DNA of 64,000 nt, from contig NZ_JAAVUW010000002.1 of the NCBI RefSeq assembly GCF_018449605.1, positions 496,001 to 560,000 of the forward strand, read 5' to 3'. The DNA comes from Luteibacter sp. dw_328 (lineage in GTDB: Bacteria; Pseudomonadota; Gammaproteobacteria; Xanthomonadales; Rhodanobacteraceae). The position numbers and the translations under genes were made by a program. The notes beneath the pieces were generated by a model, which was not told where the DNA came from, did no database searches, and saw only the letters and a list, made by a program, of their open reading frames with translations. Numbering within the stretch: position 1 is the stretch's first letter; every line of letters begins with the position of its first letter. This document shows, piece after piece, positions 8,409-17,444 of this stretch.

Positions 8409-9329
8409 ATGTGGAAGGACTGGATAAGGCCCCTGGTGCGACCGCTACCGCAGTGGTCGACGATTGCGCTCGCTCCGCCGCAGCATGCGGTCACCGCGAC
8501 CTTGCGATGGGAGGGCTCGTCGGCTGATGTCACGGTCGACCATACCGTGGCATCGCTCAATCCGCTGGTGATCGCGACGAGTGTCGATGCGGGCCAGCAT
8601 GCTGTCCTCGAATATCGTGACAACAAGACCAGCCGACTCCTGGGTGTTCTTCATCTGGTGAGGGACCCTCTGGAGATCGAGGCACCATCGCTCGCCCTTT
8701 ATCGCGTCGCATCCGGCGAACACTACTGTCTCAGCTGGCCGCGACGTACATGGAATGCGTGGCTTCAGAACCGCCTGATGCTGAAGCATCGATCGTCGAA
8801 TGGCCTGAACACGGATCCTGTCGCGGTCCAGCAGTTGATGGTCGCCTACCTGTGCCCGAAGCCGGTGGTGCTGGTCGCCGTGAATACGGACGAACACCAG
8901 AACCTATTCCCGATGGATCTGATCGGGCCGCTCGAGCGCAGCGGATACTTTTCGCTCGCGCTGCGCTCGACCAACGTTTCCGTACCGATCCTGCGTGAAG
9001 CGCGCCGGGTCGCCCTGTGCCATGTGCCCGCGACGATGAAGCAGGTGGTCTACCAGTTCAGCGCGCATCACAAGAACGCACTCACGGACTGGAGCGCGTT
9101 GTCGTTTCCTGTTCGGTCGTCGCGGGAGTTCGGCATCCCGGCCGTGGCCGAGGCGCTGCGTGTGCAGGAATTGACCATCGTGCATAGCCAGGAAATCGGC
9201 CTGCATACGTTCTTCATCTGCCGCGTCGTTTCCGACGAGGCAGGCGTGCAAGTAGCGCAACTTCACCATACGGCCGGTTTTTACCAGGATCACCGGCGCC
9301 GGCGACACGTGCCGTTCGACGAGGTTTGA
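8409..9329 (+). CDS. Flavin reductase-like (FMN-binding split-barrel) protein
   Basis: A 306-residue soluble protein. The C-terminal half (NLFPMDLIGPL, YFSLALRSTNVSVP, RRVALCHVPA) resembles split-barrel flavin reductase-like proteins, where this region contacts FMN. The N-terminal 120 residues are unassigned. Its start lies one base after the methyltransferase stop, so a shared function is likely, for example modifying a redox-active small molecule or lipid. The domain call is by pattern only and could be wrong; a structure prediction would settle whether the barrel is complete. Confidence 0.5.
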   Translation: MWKDWIRPLVRPLPQWSTIALAPPQHAVTATLRWEGSSADVTVDHTVASLNPLVIATSVDAGQHAVLEYRDNKTSRLLGVLHLVRDPLEIEAPSLALYRVASGEHYCLSWPRRTWNAWLQNRLMLKHRSSNGLNTDPVAVQQLMVAYLCPKPVVLVAVNTDEHQNLFPMDLIGPLERSGYFSLALRSTNVSVPILREARRVALCHVPATMKQVVYQFSAHHKNALTDWSALSFPVRSSREFGIPAVAEALRVQELTIVHSQEIGLHTFFICRVVSDEAGVQVAQLHHTAGFYQDHRRRRHVPFDEV

Positions 9330-9379
9330 TTGATCGCAATCTCACTCGCGCCTGTGGCTCGCTGGTTCTGCAACAGCCT

Positions 9380-9742
9380 CTAGGGCAAAGCATCGCGCTT
9401 GGCGAAGATACTTGCCATTTCCGTAGCGTTCTCTGTCCCCCAAGTGCACAGCGGGACGATCGCCTCCGCCAGGCTGCGACCGAGCGGGGTCAGCGCGTAG
9501 TCCACGCGCGGAGGCACCTCCTTGTAGTCGGTCCGCACCAGCACCTGGTCGGCCTCCAGATCCTTCAACTGCTGGATCAGCACCTTGTCGCTGACGCCCT
9601 GAATCAAGCGCTTGAGCTCGCCGTAGCGCTTCGGACCATCGCGCAGGAAAAACAGGGCTAGCGGTTTCCACTTGCCCGAGAGGATGCGGAGTGTGGCGTT
9701 TAGCCCGCAACCGCTATCGCAGATTTCAGGAGGCGTCGTCAT
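9380..9742 (-). CDS. HxlR-family transcriptional regulator
   Basis: A 120-residue winged-helix regulator of the HxlR (MarR-like) family. The hallmark start CGLNATLRILSGKWKPLALFFL, the RYGELKR...GVSDKVLIQQLKDLEADQ recognition region and the wing YALTPLGRSLAEA are all present. Cys8 and Cys12 near the N-terminus fit redox- or electrophile-sensing members such as YodB, but sensing is an inference. It is divergent from an SDR gene that it probably controls, and an inverted repeat sits in the shared intergenic region. Confidence 0.9.
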   Translation of the reverse strand: MTTPPEICDSGCGLNATLRILSGKWKPLALFFLRDGPKRYGELKRLIQGVSDKVLIQQLKDLEADQVLVRTDYKEVPPRVDYALTPLGRSLAEAIVPLCTWGTENATEMASIFAKRDALP

Positions 9743-9750
9743 TTTGGTAC

Positions 9751-9782
9751 TTACCTAAAAGTGCATACTTGTCGTTAGGTTA
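9751..9782. promoter_or_regulatory. Candidate HxlR operator between divergent genes
   Basis: TTACCTAA (9751-9758) and TTAGGTTA (9775-9782) form an inverted repeat with one mismatch. A second, inner near-palindrome AAGTGCATACTT lies at 9759-9770. The repeats lie 9-40 bases before the hxlR-type start and about 70 bases before the SDR start, where both promoters must be. Binding by the adjacent regulator is an inference from position. Confidence 0.5.
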
Positions 9783-9854
9783 TCAGGCCTGCATCTTTGT
9801 TTCTCAAGCAAGCAAACGCCTGCTTTCACGGAACTTCAAAGAAGGATGCACGCT

Positions 9855-10589
9855 ATGACCAGACTGAATGGAAAGACCGCCGTCATCACGGGCGGCGCTA
9901 CCGGTATCGGCCGCGCCGCAGCAAAGCGCTTCATCGAAGAGGGCGCCTTCGTCTTCATCTTCGGTCGTCGGCAGGAAGCGCTCGACGCCGCCGTGGCCGC
10001 CCTCGGACCAAATGCCCGCGCAGTGAAGGGCTCGGTCTCGGATGAGGCCGACCTCGATCGACTCTACGCGGCGGTGAAGGCCGAGCGCGGAACCCTCGAC
10101 ATCGTCTTTGCCAACGCCGGCGCGGGAAGCCAGCTTGCGCTCGGCAAGATCACTGCCGAACACCTTGACGAAACCTTCGACACCAACGTGAAGGGCACGA
10201 TCTTCACCGTGCAGAAGGCGCTGCCACTGATGGGCAAGGGCGGTTCGATCATCCTGACCGGATCCAGCGCAGGCACCACGGGCGCACCGGGAATGAGCGC
10301 GTACAGCGCTAGCAAGGCGGCGGTGCGCAACCTCGCGCGGACCTGGGCGGAAGACCTGAAGGGCACCGGCATCCGGGTAAACGTGCTGTCGCCCGGAGCG
10401 ACGGCGACCGACCTTGCGAAGGAAGCGCTGGGCGAGGAAGGCCAGAAGGTCTACGCCTCAATGACTCCGCTCCAGCGCATGGCCGATCCGTCGGAGATCG
10501 GGGCCGCGGCTGCCTTTCTCGCATCGTCGGACAGTAGCTTCATGACCGCCAGCGAAGTCGCCGTCGACGGCGGCCTGGCGCAACTCTGA
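9855..10589 (+). CDS. SDR family oxidoreductase
   Basis: A 244-residue classical short-chain dehydrogenase. It has the cofactor motif TGGATGIG, NAG in FANAGAG, the catalytic Ser in GSSAGT and YxxxK in YSASKAA. RVNVLSPGAT marks the usual cofactor/substrate region. FGRRQEA after strand 2 has an Arg that favours NADP(H). ATG 9855 is preferred to ATG 9846 because AAGGA lies at correct spacing before it. Divergent from the HxlR regulator, a very common arrangement for quinone- or aldehyde-responsive reductases. Confidence 0.9.
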   Translation: MTRLNGKTAVITGGATGIGRAAAKRFIEEGAFVFIFGRRQEALDAAVAALGPNARAVKGSVSDEADLDRLYAAVKAERGTLDIVFANAGAGSQLALGKITAEHLDETFDTNVKGTIFTVQKALPLMGKGGSIILTGSSAGTTGAPGMSAYSASKAAVRNLARTWAEDLKGTGIRVNVLSPGATATDLAKEALGEEGQKVYASMTPLQRMADPSEIGAAAAFLASSDSSFMTASEVAVDGGLAQL

Positions 10590-10686
10590 CGAGCTAGTCC
10601 GGCCGGGCACTCCTTTTCATCATCAGAAGCTCGCATGTGGCCCGGCACACTCGAGCGCTCTGAATGGGCTACCGACGGAGATCCTG

Positions 10687-11334
10687 ATGTACGACCAATC
10701 CAAGCAATCCGAGCTGATCCGGTTCGCACGCGTAGAGGTGGGCTCCACCGTCATCGACGTTTACCCAGGCGACGGCGACTGGACCCGTATCTTCTCCGAA
10801 GTCGTGGGACCCGAAGGACGGGTCTACAGCTTCGTGCCAACCGAAATCGTCGACTTAAAGGCCGATCAGGTCGACCTCATGCGAACGCTCGCGAAGGAGC
10901 CGGGCCGGGCGAACGTCGAAGCCGTCTCAGCGGATCTCGTCGCGATGCCGGAAGCCACGCAAGCAGCGGATGTCCTGTGGCTGCACTTGTTCTACCACGA
11001 CCTTCACACCGCGCTGATGCAGAAGAGGGGCGCGACGGCGGCCGAGTTCAACCGAGCCGTTTACGAGCGGCTGAAGCCCGGCGGGTTCTACGTCATCGTC
11101 GATCACGCCGCCGCCTCAGGGGCGGGCACGAGCGACACCCAGTCGCTGCATCGGATCGACGCGGCATCCGTGCGCGACGAGGTGGAGGCGGCTGGCTTCG
11201 TACTGGACGAGGAAAGCACCATGCTCGCAAACGAGGACGATCCGCACGCGGTCAAGGTTTTCGACCCCTCGATCAAAGGCGAGACCGATCGCTTCGTCTA
11301 TCGATTCGTGAAGCCCCATGTCGGGCAGCGTTAA
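10687..11334 (+). CDS. SAM-dependent methyltransferase-like protein
   Basis: A 215-residue Rossmann methyltransferase-like protein. It has a motif I variant STVIDVYPGDGDWTRIFSE, an aspartate-bearing DLVAMPE, DVLWLHLFYHDLH and the post-motif LKPGGFYVIVDHAA. It resembles a group of periplasmic or cytosolic methyltransferases that give poor matches to known substrates. GGAGAT lies before the start, and a bidirectional terminator follows. No signal peptide is seen. Substrate unknown. Confidence 0.7.
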   Translation: MYDQSKQSELIRFARVEVGSTVIDVYPGDGDWTRIFSEVVGPEGRVYSFVPTEIVDLKADQVDLMRTLAKEPGRANVEAVSADLVAMPEATQAADVLWLHLFYHDLHTALMQKRGATAAEFNRAVYERLKPGGFYVIVDHAAASGAGTSDTQSLHRIDAASVRDEVEAAGFVLDEESTMLANEDDPHAVKVFDPSIKGETDRFVYRFVKPHVGQR

Positions 11335-11378
11335 CTCTGGCCCAGGGATGGCTACTTGATTCTTTGGAAGACAAAAAA

Positions 11379-11406
11379 ACGCCGGCTTGCAGCCGGCGTT
11401 CTTTTA
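11379..11406. terminator. Bidirectional intrinsic terminator
   Basis: AACGCCGGCT and AGCCGGCGTT form a perfect 10-bp stem around the loop TGC (11379-11400). A seven-A tract precedes it and CTTTT follows it, so it can stop transcription from both the methyltransferase and the convergent secreted-protein gene. Confidence 0.9.
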
Positions 11407-11420
11407 AGTCGCGACCGCGG

Positions 11421-11870
11421 CTAGAAACCGAGGCCCGGCGTATAGCCGCCTAAACCGGAAAGCTCCGAAGGCGCTCGAAGCGCGCAGCTCTTCTTGTTGA
11501 AGAACGGGCCCCCGGGGTACGTCGTATCCAGACAGTAGTTGTCGATGGTGCGGCCCGTCGCGGAATGGAAGTAGACGGGCGTGACCACGGTATTGTGACC
11601 GACCGTCGAGCACAGGCCCAGCGCGTCACAGGAGACGATCGGATCGCCGCAACCGAACTCGAATTCGACGCGGTTGCCATTGCCGTAATCCACCGTGCCC
11701 GCGTGCTCGTTGACGTTGTTGCAGTAGAGATTGGAGTTTCCGATGATGTTGTCGTTCGCATCGAAGTAAATGACGGCGCGAGCGAACTGGGGCAATGCCA
11801 TCGAGACCCCGGGCAGGGCGCCGAAGCAGACCAGGAGCAATGCGACAAGCATGTAACGGGTGCGATTCAT
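11421..11870 (-). CDS. Secreted cysteine-containing protein, unknown function
   Basis: A 149-residue protein with a clear signal peptide (RTRYMLVALLLVCFGALPG, cleavage likely after VSMA). The mature part has six or more cysteines (YCNN, FGCGDP, SCDALGLC, NYCLD, KKSCAL), suggesting disulfides in the periplasm or outside. The start RAVIYFDANDNIIG resembles DUF6289-type secreted proteins of Xanthomonadales, but I am not certain of the family. AAAGGAAG precedes the ATG. It ends next to the shared terminator. Confidence 0.65.
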   Translation of the reverse strand: MNRTRYMLVALLLVCFGALPGVSMALPQFARAVIYFDANDNIIGNSNLYCNNVNEHAGTVDYGNGNRVEFEFGCGDPIVSCDALGLCSTVGHNTVVTPVYFHSATGRTIDNYCLDTTYPGGPFFNKKSCALRAPSELSGLGGYTPGLGF

Positions 11871-12052
11871 TGTCTTCCTTTCTTTGAATGCCTCGGATCA
11901 GGCTCATCGACGCTAGCGCGCATGCGGGTTGCCAGGCGTAGGGATGGCAACCGAGCGCTGTCCCCCTACACGATTATCGGAAAGGCCCTACACGTATTCG
12001 GCTCATCCACTGCTGGTCCAAAAAAGGTGACTTCACGCATTAAGAGGGCGGC

Positions 12053-12084
12053 TTGACTCTAGACCTAGATCAAGGGTCTAGACT
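12053..12084 (+). promoter_or_regulatory. MerR-type copper-responsive promoter with operator dyad
   Basis: The -35 box TTGACT is at 12053-12058. A dyad CTAGACC (12059-12065) / GGTCTAG (12075-12081) fills the spacer, and a -10-like TAGACT is at 12079-12084. The spacer is about 20 bp, the over-long spacing typical of promoters that MerR proteins untwist. Transcription would start at about 12091, essentially at the ATG of the regulator gene. Confidence 0.75.
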
Positions 12085-12091
12085 TGGTCCC

Positions 12092-12508
12092 ATGAACACT
12101 CAAGCCTCCCTCACCATCGGCCGCATCGCGCAGTCCGCCGGCGTCGCCATCGATACGATCCGGTTCTACGAGCGGGAAGGGCTGTTGCCCGCCCCGCGGC
12201 GGCGGCCCTCGGGTTACCGCGAGTACGACCAGGCTACGGTGTCGCGCCTGCGCTTCATCCGGCGGGCCAAGGATCTCGGTTTCACGCTCGATGAGATTCG
12301 GGAACTGTTGGCCCTCTCTGCCGACCGGCATGGCGGGGTAGAGGGCGTGCGTGAGCGGGCCGCCGCCAGGTTGCTCGCCATCGATGAGCGAATTGCGGAA
12401 CTGCAGCGCGTCCGCGACGGCCTCTCGGACCTGGTCGATGCCTGCCCAGGTCACGGCGCGCCGGAAGACTGCCCGATCCTGAAAGCGCTGGCGGAGCCCA
12501 AGGCATGA
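12092..12508 (+). CDS. cueR: MerR-family heavy-metal regulator, CueR-like
   Basis: A 138-residue MerR regulator. The winged HTH ([25 protein letters not shown]) is at residues 7-33, followed by a dimerisation helix. The C-terminal metal loop is [14 protein letters not shown], with two cysteines spaced as in the Cu(I) sensor CueR. It should activate its own promoter and the coupled ATPase gene when copper is high. The next gene starts inside its stop (ATGA at 12505). There is no good Shine-Dalgarno and the promoter is immediately upstream, so the message may be leaderless. Symbol given by family similarity. Confidence 0.85.
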   Translation: MNTQASLTIGRIAQSAGVAIDTIRFYEREGLLPAPRRRPSGYREYDQATVSRLRFIRRAKDLGFTLDEIRELLALSADRHGGVEGVRERAAARLLAIDERIAELQRVRDGLSDLVDACPGHGAPEDCPILKALAEPKA

Positions 12509-14688
12509 CTCACGCCTGTTGCTCACACGACGCGGCTGCCGAGGCCGCGACCGTGATCGATCTTGCGCCCATGCCATCAGGGACGATCTACACCTGCCCG
12601 ATGCATCCCGAAGTCCGTCAGGAAGGCCCCGGGTCCTGCCCGAAGTGCGGCATGGCCCTCGAACCTGCCATGCCGTCGCTCGACGACGATGACGGCGAAG
12701 TCCGCTCGCTGGGCCGCCGTCTGGGCGCTCTTGTCGCGTTGACGGTGCCCGTGTTCCTGATCGCCATGGTGCCGCACATCACCGGGCGCATGTGGCACGC
12801 GCCATGGGCGACAGGTCTTGCCTGGGTAGAAGCGTTGTTGGCAACGGTCGTGGTGCTGTGGGGCGGTGCGCCGTTCTTCGCACGCGGCTGGCGCTCGCTG
12901 CTGCCCTGGTCGCCCAACATGTACACGTTGATCGCATTGGGTACCGGCGTGGCGTGGTTGTACAGCGTCGTCGCCTTTGCGTTGCCGTCGCTGTTTCCGC
13001 CTGCGATGCGTGACATGCATGGTCAGATAGCCGTCTATTTCGAATCGGCGGCGGTGATTGTCACGCTGGTGACGCTTGGCGATTTCCTCGAACTGCGCGC
13101 ACGTCGCCAGACAGGCGAGGCCTTGAGAGGCCTACTGGGTCTGGTGCCGAAGACGGCACGGCGTATCGGCAAGGACGGCGCCGAGGAGGACGCCTCGCTG
13201 GAATCGCTCCGCGTTGGCGATCACGTGCGTGTACGTCCGGGCGAGAAAGTGCCAGCAGACGGCACCGTGATGGATGGCGAAAGCTATATCGACGAATCGA
13301 TGCTGACCGGCGAACCTGTGCCCGTGGCGAAGAAGATACACGACAAGGTCACCGGCGGGACGCAGAACCAGCATGGCGCCCTGGTAGTGCGTGTCGATCA
13401 CGTTGGCCAGGACACCGTGCTCTCGCGCATCGTCACGCTAGTGGCCGAGGCGCAGCGTTCCCGCGCGCCACTGCAGCGCGTGGCCGATCGTGTCGCGGCG
13501 TGGTTCGTGCCGGCCGTCGTCGTCGTGGCGCTGCTCGCCTTCGCCGTGTGGTGGACGACGGGGCCGACGCCTGCGTTTGCGCATGCACTGGTCGCCGCCG
13601 TTTCGGTACTCATCATTGCTTGCCCCTGCGCGCTGGGCCTGGCGACGCCGATGTCGATCATGGTCGCCAGTGGTCGCGGTGCGCAGGCGGGCGTGCTGTT
13701 CCGGGATGCCTCTGCGATCGAGACGCTTCGCGAGGTCGATACGCTGGTCTTCGACAAGACCGGCACGCTTACCGAGGGCAAGCCGACGCTTGTGGAGCTT
13801 CGTGTCTTCGGTCGGGAGCGCGCCGAGGTACTGGCGCTGGCCGCCTCGGTCGAGCAGCCGAGCGAGCATCCGCTCGCCTCAGCCATCGTGTCTGCGGCGG
13901 AAGCCGAGCGGTTGGTCATCCCGACGATCACCGGTTTCCAGGCGGTCGTCGGTCGCGGCGTCAGCGGTCGTGTCGATGGGCACGATATTGCGCTGGGTAA
14001 CGCGGATCTCATGGAGGACGAGCGCGTCGACATTGCCGCGGGCCGCGATGTCGCTGACAAGGCTCGCTCGAAGGGTGCCACCGCGATGTACATGGCGATC
14101 GACGGCCGTCTCGCTGCGGTGCTGGCCTTGGCTGACGCGGTGAAGCCCTCGACGAAGCCGGCGCTGGATGCCCTGCACGCGGCGGGTGTGAGGCTGGTCA
14201 TGCTGACGGGCGACAACGAAGCGACGGCGAAGGCCGTGGCCTCATCGCTGCCGATCGACGAGGTGCACGCGAGTGCCTCGCCCGAGGACAAGTCGAACGT
14301 CGTCAACGCGTTGAAGGCGGGTGGCGCAAAGGTCGCCATGGCCGGTGATGGCGTGAACGATGCACCGGCGCTGGCGGCGGCGGACATCGGTATCGGCATG
14401 GGTAACGGCAGTGACATCGCCATACAGAATGCCTCGGTCACCCTGTTGAAGGGCGATCTTGCGGGTATTGCGCGTGCCCGTACGCTGTCCGAGGCGACGG
14501 TGAAGAACATCAGGCAGAACCTGTTCTTCGCGTTCGTCTATAACGCCGTGGGCGTGCCGTTGGCGGCGGGGGCGTTGTACCCGGTGTTCGGCATCACCCT
14601 GTCGCCGATGATTGCGGCGGTGGCGATGAGTCTGAGTTCGGTGTCGGTAGTTGGGAACGCGCTGCGCCTGCGGCGCGTCACCATCTAA
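12505..14688 (+). CDS. copA: Copper-exporting P1B-type ATPase
   Basis: A 727-residue inner-membrane pump that moves Cu(I) out of the cytosol. The N-terminus is Cys- and His-rich (HACCSHD), then has a YHS-like metal-binding module (TCPMHPEV...[11 protein letters not shown]) in place of classical CxxC ferredoxin-like domains. The TGEP actuator motif is at 268-271, the transport motif CPC at 373-375, the phosphorylated Asp 417 in DKTGTLT, and the hinge [10 protein letters not shown] follows. CPC plus the nucleotide-domain motifs indicate the P1B-1 (Cu+/Ag+) group. It is coupled to the CueR-like gene and regulated with it. Confidence 0.93.
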   Translation: MTHACCSHDAAAEAATVIDLAPMPSGTIYTCPMHPEVRQEGPGSCPKCGMALEPAMPSLDDDDGEVRSLGRRLGALVALTVPVFLIAMVPHITGRMWHAPWATGLAWVEALLATVVVLWGGAPFFARGWRSLLPWSPNMYTLIALGTGVAWLYSVVAFALPSLFPPAMRDMHGQIAVYFESAAVIVTLVTLGDFLELRARRQTGEALRGLLGLVPKTARRIGKDGAEEDASLESLRVGDHVRVRPGEKVPADGTVMDGESYIDESMLTGEPVPVAKKIHDKVTGGTQNQHGALVVRVDHVGQDTVLSRIVTLVAEAQRSRAPLQRVADRVAAWFVPAVVVVALLAFAVWWTTGPTPAFAHALVAAVSVLIIACPCALGLATPMSIMVASGRGAQAGVLFRDASAIETLREVDTLVFDKTGTLTEGKPTLVELRVFGRERAEVLALAASVEQPSEHPLASAIVSAAEAERLVIPTITGFQAVVGRGVSGRVDGHDIALGNADLMEDERVDIAAGRDVADKARSKGATAMYMAIDGRLAAVLALADAVKPSTKPALDALHAAGVRLVMLTGDNEATAKAVASSLPIDEVHASASPEDKSNVVNALKAGGAKVAMAGDGVNDAPALAAADIGIGMGNGSDIAIQNASVTLLKGDLAGIARARTLSEATVKNIRQNLFFAFVYNAVGVPLAAGALYPVFGITLSPMIAAVAMSLSSVSVVGNALRLRRVTI

Positions 14689-14706
14689 AGCAGGTCTCTG
14701 GCCTTC

Positions 14707-14777
14707 TGTAGGAGCCGATTCATCGGCGAATGGGTGCTCGCGGCAAGCACCCAATCGCCGATGAATCGGCTCCTACA
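14707..14777. repeat. REP-like palindrome
   Basis: Arms GTAGGAGCCGATTCATCGGC and its reverse complement flank a centre of about 25 bases that itself contains GGGTGCTTG-type complementary bases. It lies between the convergent copA and GH92 genes. The same arms occur at 22707, 51787, 58500 and 60178. Confidence 0.9.
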
Positions 14778-14790
14778 ACAGCATGAGCGA

Positions 14791-17184
14791 TTACTTCTTG
14801 TCGAACGAGGGCGGGGCGTCTGCCGCTTTCGTTGCCCAGGCCTTGTTCGGCTTATCCGACAACTCGAACTCCAGCTTGCCGCCCTTGAGCGCGAAGGACT
14901 CGGGCAGCCACGATTTCGTGCTTACCTTACCGTCGACCTTCATCGCCGTGACATACGGCTTGCCCATGCCAGCGTTCGGGGCTTCGATCACGACATCGCC
15001 ATCCGGTCGATGCACGGTGGTCTTCGTAAACAGCGGGCTGCCCACGACCATCTCCGCACGACCCGGAATGGACGGATACACGCCTAGTGCGGCGAAGACG
15101 TACCACGACGACATCTCGCCAAGATCGTCATTGCCCGGGATGCCGTTCGGTGCGTTCACCCAGATCGTATCGAGTACGCGACGCACGAGTTCCTGCGTCT
15201 TCCATGGCTGGCCGGCGAAGTTGTAGAGCCAGGGCGTGCCGATGGACGGTTCGTTGTCGAGCTCCGCATGCAGCGGGCCGGACTTGGTGACGGCGAACGT
15301 GCCATCGGGCTGATAGAAGAATGCGTCGAGTCGCTTGCGCGCCTTCTCGCGTCCGCCCATGGCATCGAACAGACCGCCGACGTTGAACGGCACCATCCAC
15401 ACGTACTGCGCCGCGCTGCCTTCGACAAAGCCGTCTTCGGTCGACGGTGTGAAGGCATGCGGGGCTTCCTTGTCGTCGTCCTTGATCAGCGCCCAGGCGC
15501 CGTCCGCATTGCGATTGCGGATGTAGCCGCCTTCGGGCGTGGCCTTGGGGTCGAACAGGTTGCGCCAGTACTGCGCGCGGCCTAGGAAACGCTGTGAGGT
15601 GGCCGTGTCACCGAGGCGCGCCGCCAGTGAGCTGATGCCGAACTCGGCCGCGACGGTTTCCAGCGTATCGGCTGCCGGCCCCCACGCGGGTGCACCGACG
15701 GGAATGTAGTGCAGCTTGAGCCACGCATCGAGACCGGGGCGCTGGCCAACGCATTCGACTTCGCAGCCTTCGTGCGACAGGTCGAGGGCGGTCGGGTTGT
15801 CGGCGGCGTGGACGAGCGAGGCGAGGGCGCCCTTCGCGTCGAAGTCGCGTCCACCGAAGGCGTAGATGCCGGCGACTGCTGCTGCGGCGGGATCGCCGTT
15901 CATGACATGCGTGCCGCCGTTGTTGTGCGTCCAGCGGTCCCACACGCCGTTGTTCTGTTGGGCCTGGTTGTAGAGGCTCTGCGCGATGTCGCTCGCTATC
16001 TTCGGCTCGAGCCAGGCGACCATCGGCAGCTGGGAGCGATAGACGTCCCAACCGGAGAAGTTTGCGTACTGCGCCTTCTGGGTGCCGGCGACCTTGTGCA
16101 CCTTGTTGTCGAAACCGGTGTACTCGCCGTTAACGTCACTGAACACGTTGGGGGTCATCAGTGAGTGATAGAGCGCGGTGTAGAACACGGTGCGCTGGTC
16201 CGGCGTGCCGCCTTCGATGTCGATATGCGAGAGGCGCGCGTTCCAGGCGTCGACCGCCTTGTCACGCAGCGCTTCAAACGTCGTTCCCTTCGGGTTTTCC
16301 GCGTCGAGGTTGGCCTGCGCGTTCGCGGTACTCACATACGAGATGCCGACGCGCACGTTGACGGCGCTCGTACCCTTCGCGAAGCCGACCCACGCACCCG
16401 AACCCTTGCCGGTATCCGGAAAACCTTTCTCGCCGTACCCCGTGCCGCCCTGCGCCTGTTTGCCGCCCTTGGTGACCGTAGTGTCCTGCCAGGTGCCCGT
16501 GGTGGCGAAGGGCTGGTCGAATTCGATCACGTAGTGGACGGTGTAGTAACTGCGACGATCCGCTTCGTTGATGTAGCCGCAGAAGTTGCCGCTGGTGACG
16601 TCGCCGCTGATGCGCTGATGGGCCGGGTCGATGGTGACCGTCGCATTCTCGGAGCCCGATTCGGAATCCGAAGCACGCACGAGCACGTTGACTGGCTTGC
16701 CGGCAGGGAAGGCGAAGCGCGCCGCGCCCGAATGCAGGGCGGCCGTGAGGTCGGTGGTGACGCCGTTATCGAGGGTCACGTGGTAGTGACCCGCCTTGGC
16801 CACCTCGTTCGCGTGCGAGAACTTCGACGCATACGCGTGGCGGAAGTCCGTCGACGGTGACGTGGTCACGTCCTCGGTGACCGGCATGATCGGCACGTCG
16901 CCCGAGCCGCCGGCGCAACCCCAGCCTTCGACGTTGGTCAGGCTGAAACCGCGGATCGCGTCGGCGCGGTATTCGTAGCCACCCGGTGCGGCGATCGGCG
17001 ACTTCTTGCCGGGGAGCGGCGAGGCTTCCGGGGAGAACTGCAGCATGCCGAAGGGCACGACGGCGCCCGGGAACACGTTGCCGCCGTTAGCGGTGCCGAT
17101 CAGCGGATTGACGAGGGCGGCGGGACCGGAGGCGGCGGCGACGGCCGCGGGCAACAGGGCGGCGGCAAGGACGAACGGGTGCAT
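14791..17184 (-). CDS. GH92 family glycosyl hydrolase (alpha-mannosidase type)
   Basis: A 797-residue secreted enzyme of glycoside hydrolase family 92, Ca2+-dependent exo-alpha-mannosidases acting on N-glycan-like or yeast mannan substrates. The signal peptide (MHPFVLAAALLPAAVAAASG) sets the start at 17184. Family landmarks follow: NPLIGTANGGNVFPGAVVPFGM, the N-terminal beta-sandwich up to about residue 250, FSGWDVYRSQLP in the catalytic barrel, and GNDDLGEMSSWYVFAALGVYP near the end. The GH2 enzyme at the window start makes a second glycosidase nearby, but they are 14 kb apart and not an operon. Confidence 0.92.
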   Translation of the reverse strand: MHPFVLAAALLPAAVAAASGPAALVNPLIGTANGGNVFPGAVVPFGMLQFSPEASPLPGKKSPIAAPGGYEYRADAIRGFSLTNVEGWGCAGGSGDVPIMPVTEDVTTSPSTDFRHAYASKFSHANEVAKAGHYHVTLDNGVTTDLTAALHSGAARFAFPAGKPVNVLVRASDSESGSENATVTIDPAHQRISGDVTSGNFCGYINEADRRSYYTVHYVIEFDQPFATTGTWQDTTVTKGGKQAQGGTGYGEKGFPDTGKGSGAWVGFAKGTSAVNVRVGISYVSTANAQANLDAENPKGTTFEALRDKAVDAWNARLSHIDIEGGTPDQRTVFYTALYHSLMTPNVFSDVNGEYTGFDNKVHKVAGTQKAQYANFSGWDVYRSQLPMVAWLEPKIASDIAQSLYNQAQQNNGVWDRWTHNNGGTHVMNGDPAAAAVAGIYAFGGRDFDAKGALASLVHAADNPTALDLSHEGCEVECVGQRPGLDAWLKLHYIPVGAPAWGPAADTLETVAAEFGISSLAARLGDTATSQRFLGRAQYWRNLFDPKATPEGGYIRNRNADGAWALIKDDDKEAPHAFTPSTEDGFVEGSAAQYVWMVPFNVGGLFDAMGGREKARKRLDAFFYQPDGTFAVTKSGPLHAELDNEPSIGTPWLYNFAGQPWKTQELVRRVLDTIWVNAPNGIPGNDDLGEMSSWYVFAALGVYPSIPGRAEMVVGSPLFTKTTVHRPDGDVVIEAPNAGMGKPYVTAMKVDGKVSTKSWLPESFALKGGKLEFELSDKPNKAWATKAADAPPSFDKK

Positions 17185-17267
17185 CGCGCGCAAGGGCAGA
17201 TCTCCGTGGGACCGGTATTTATATCGATTGAAATCCGATTCGAGGCCCGGGTCGTGTGCCAACGGTC

Positions 17268-17444
17268 ATGGATGCGCCGCACCATGCAAGCCCACAGCGA
17301 GCGGCACTGCCGGATGAGCACGAGCCCATTCGGGGTCAAATACGGCATCGGTTGGGCGCGAAAAACGCGAGGGCCTTTGAGAAGCAGTTTTCTCCGGAGG
17401 CGGAACGGGATATCGTTCGCGCGTGGAACAGGGAGATGTTATGA
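17268..17444 (+). CDS. Possible small upstream ORF coupled to the effector gene
   Basis: A frame from ATG 17268 to TGA 17444 (58 codons) ends in ATGA overlap with the start of the effector gene. Its last part (GAKNARAFEKQFSPEAERD) is charged and helical and reads more like protein than its first part, which overlaps the promoter region of the GH92 gene on the other strand. No domain is recognised and no clear ribosome-binding site is seen. It may be a real leader or regulator, the tail of a disrupted host gene, or chance. Confidence 0.25.
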   Translation: MDAPHHASPQRAALPDEHEPIRGQIRHRLGAKNARAFEKQFSPEAERDIVRAWNREML

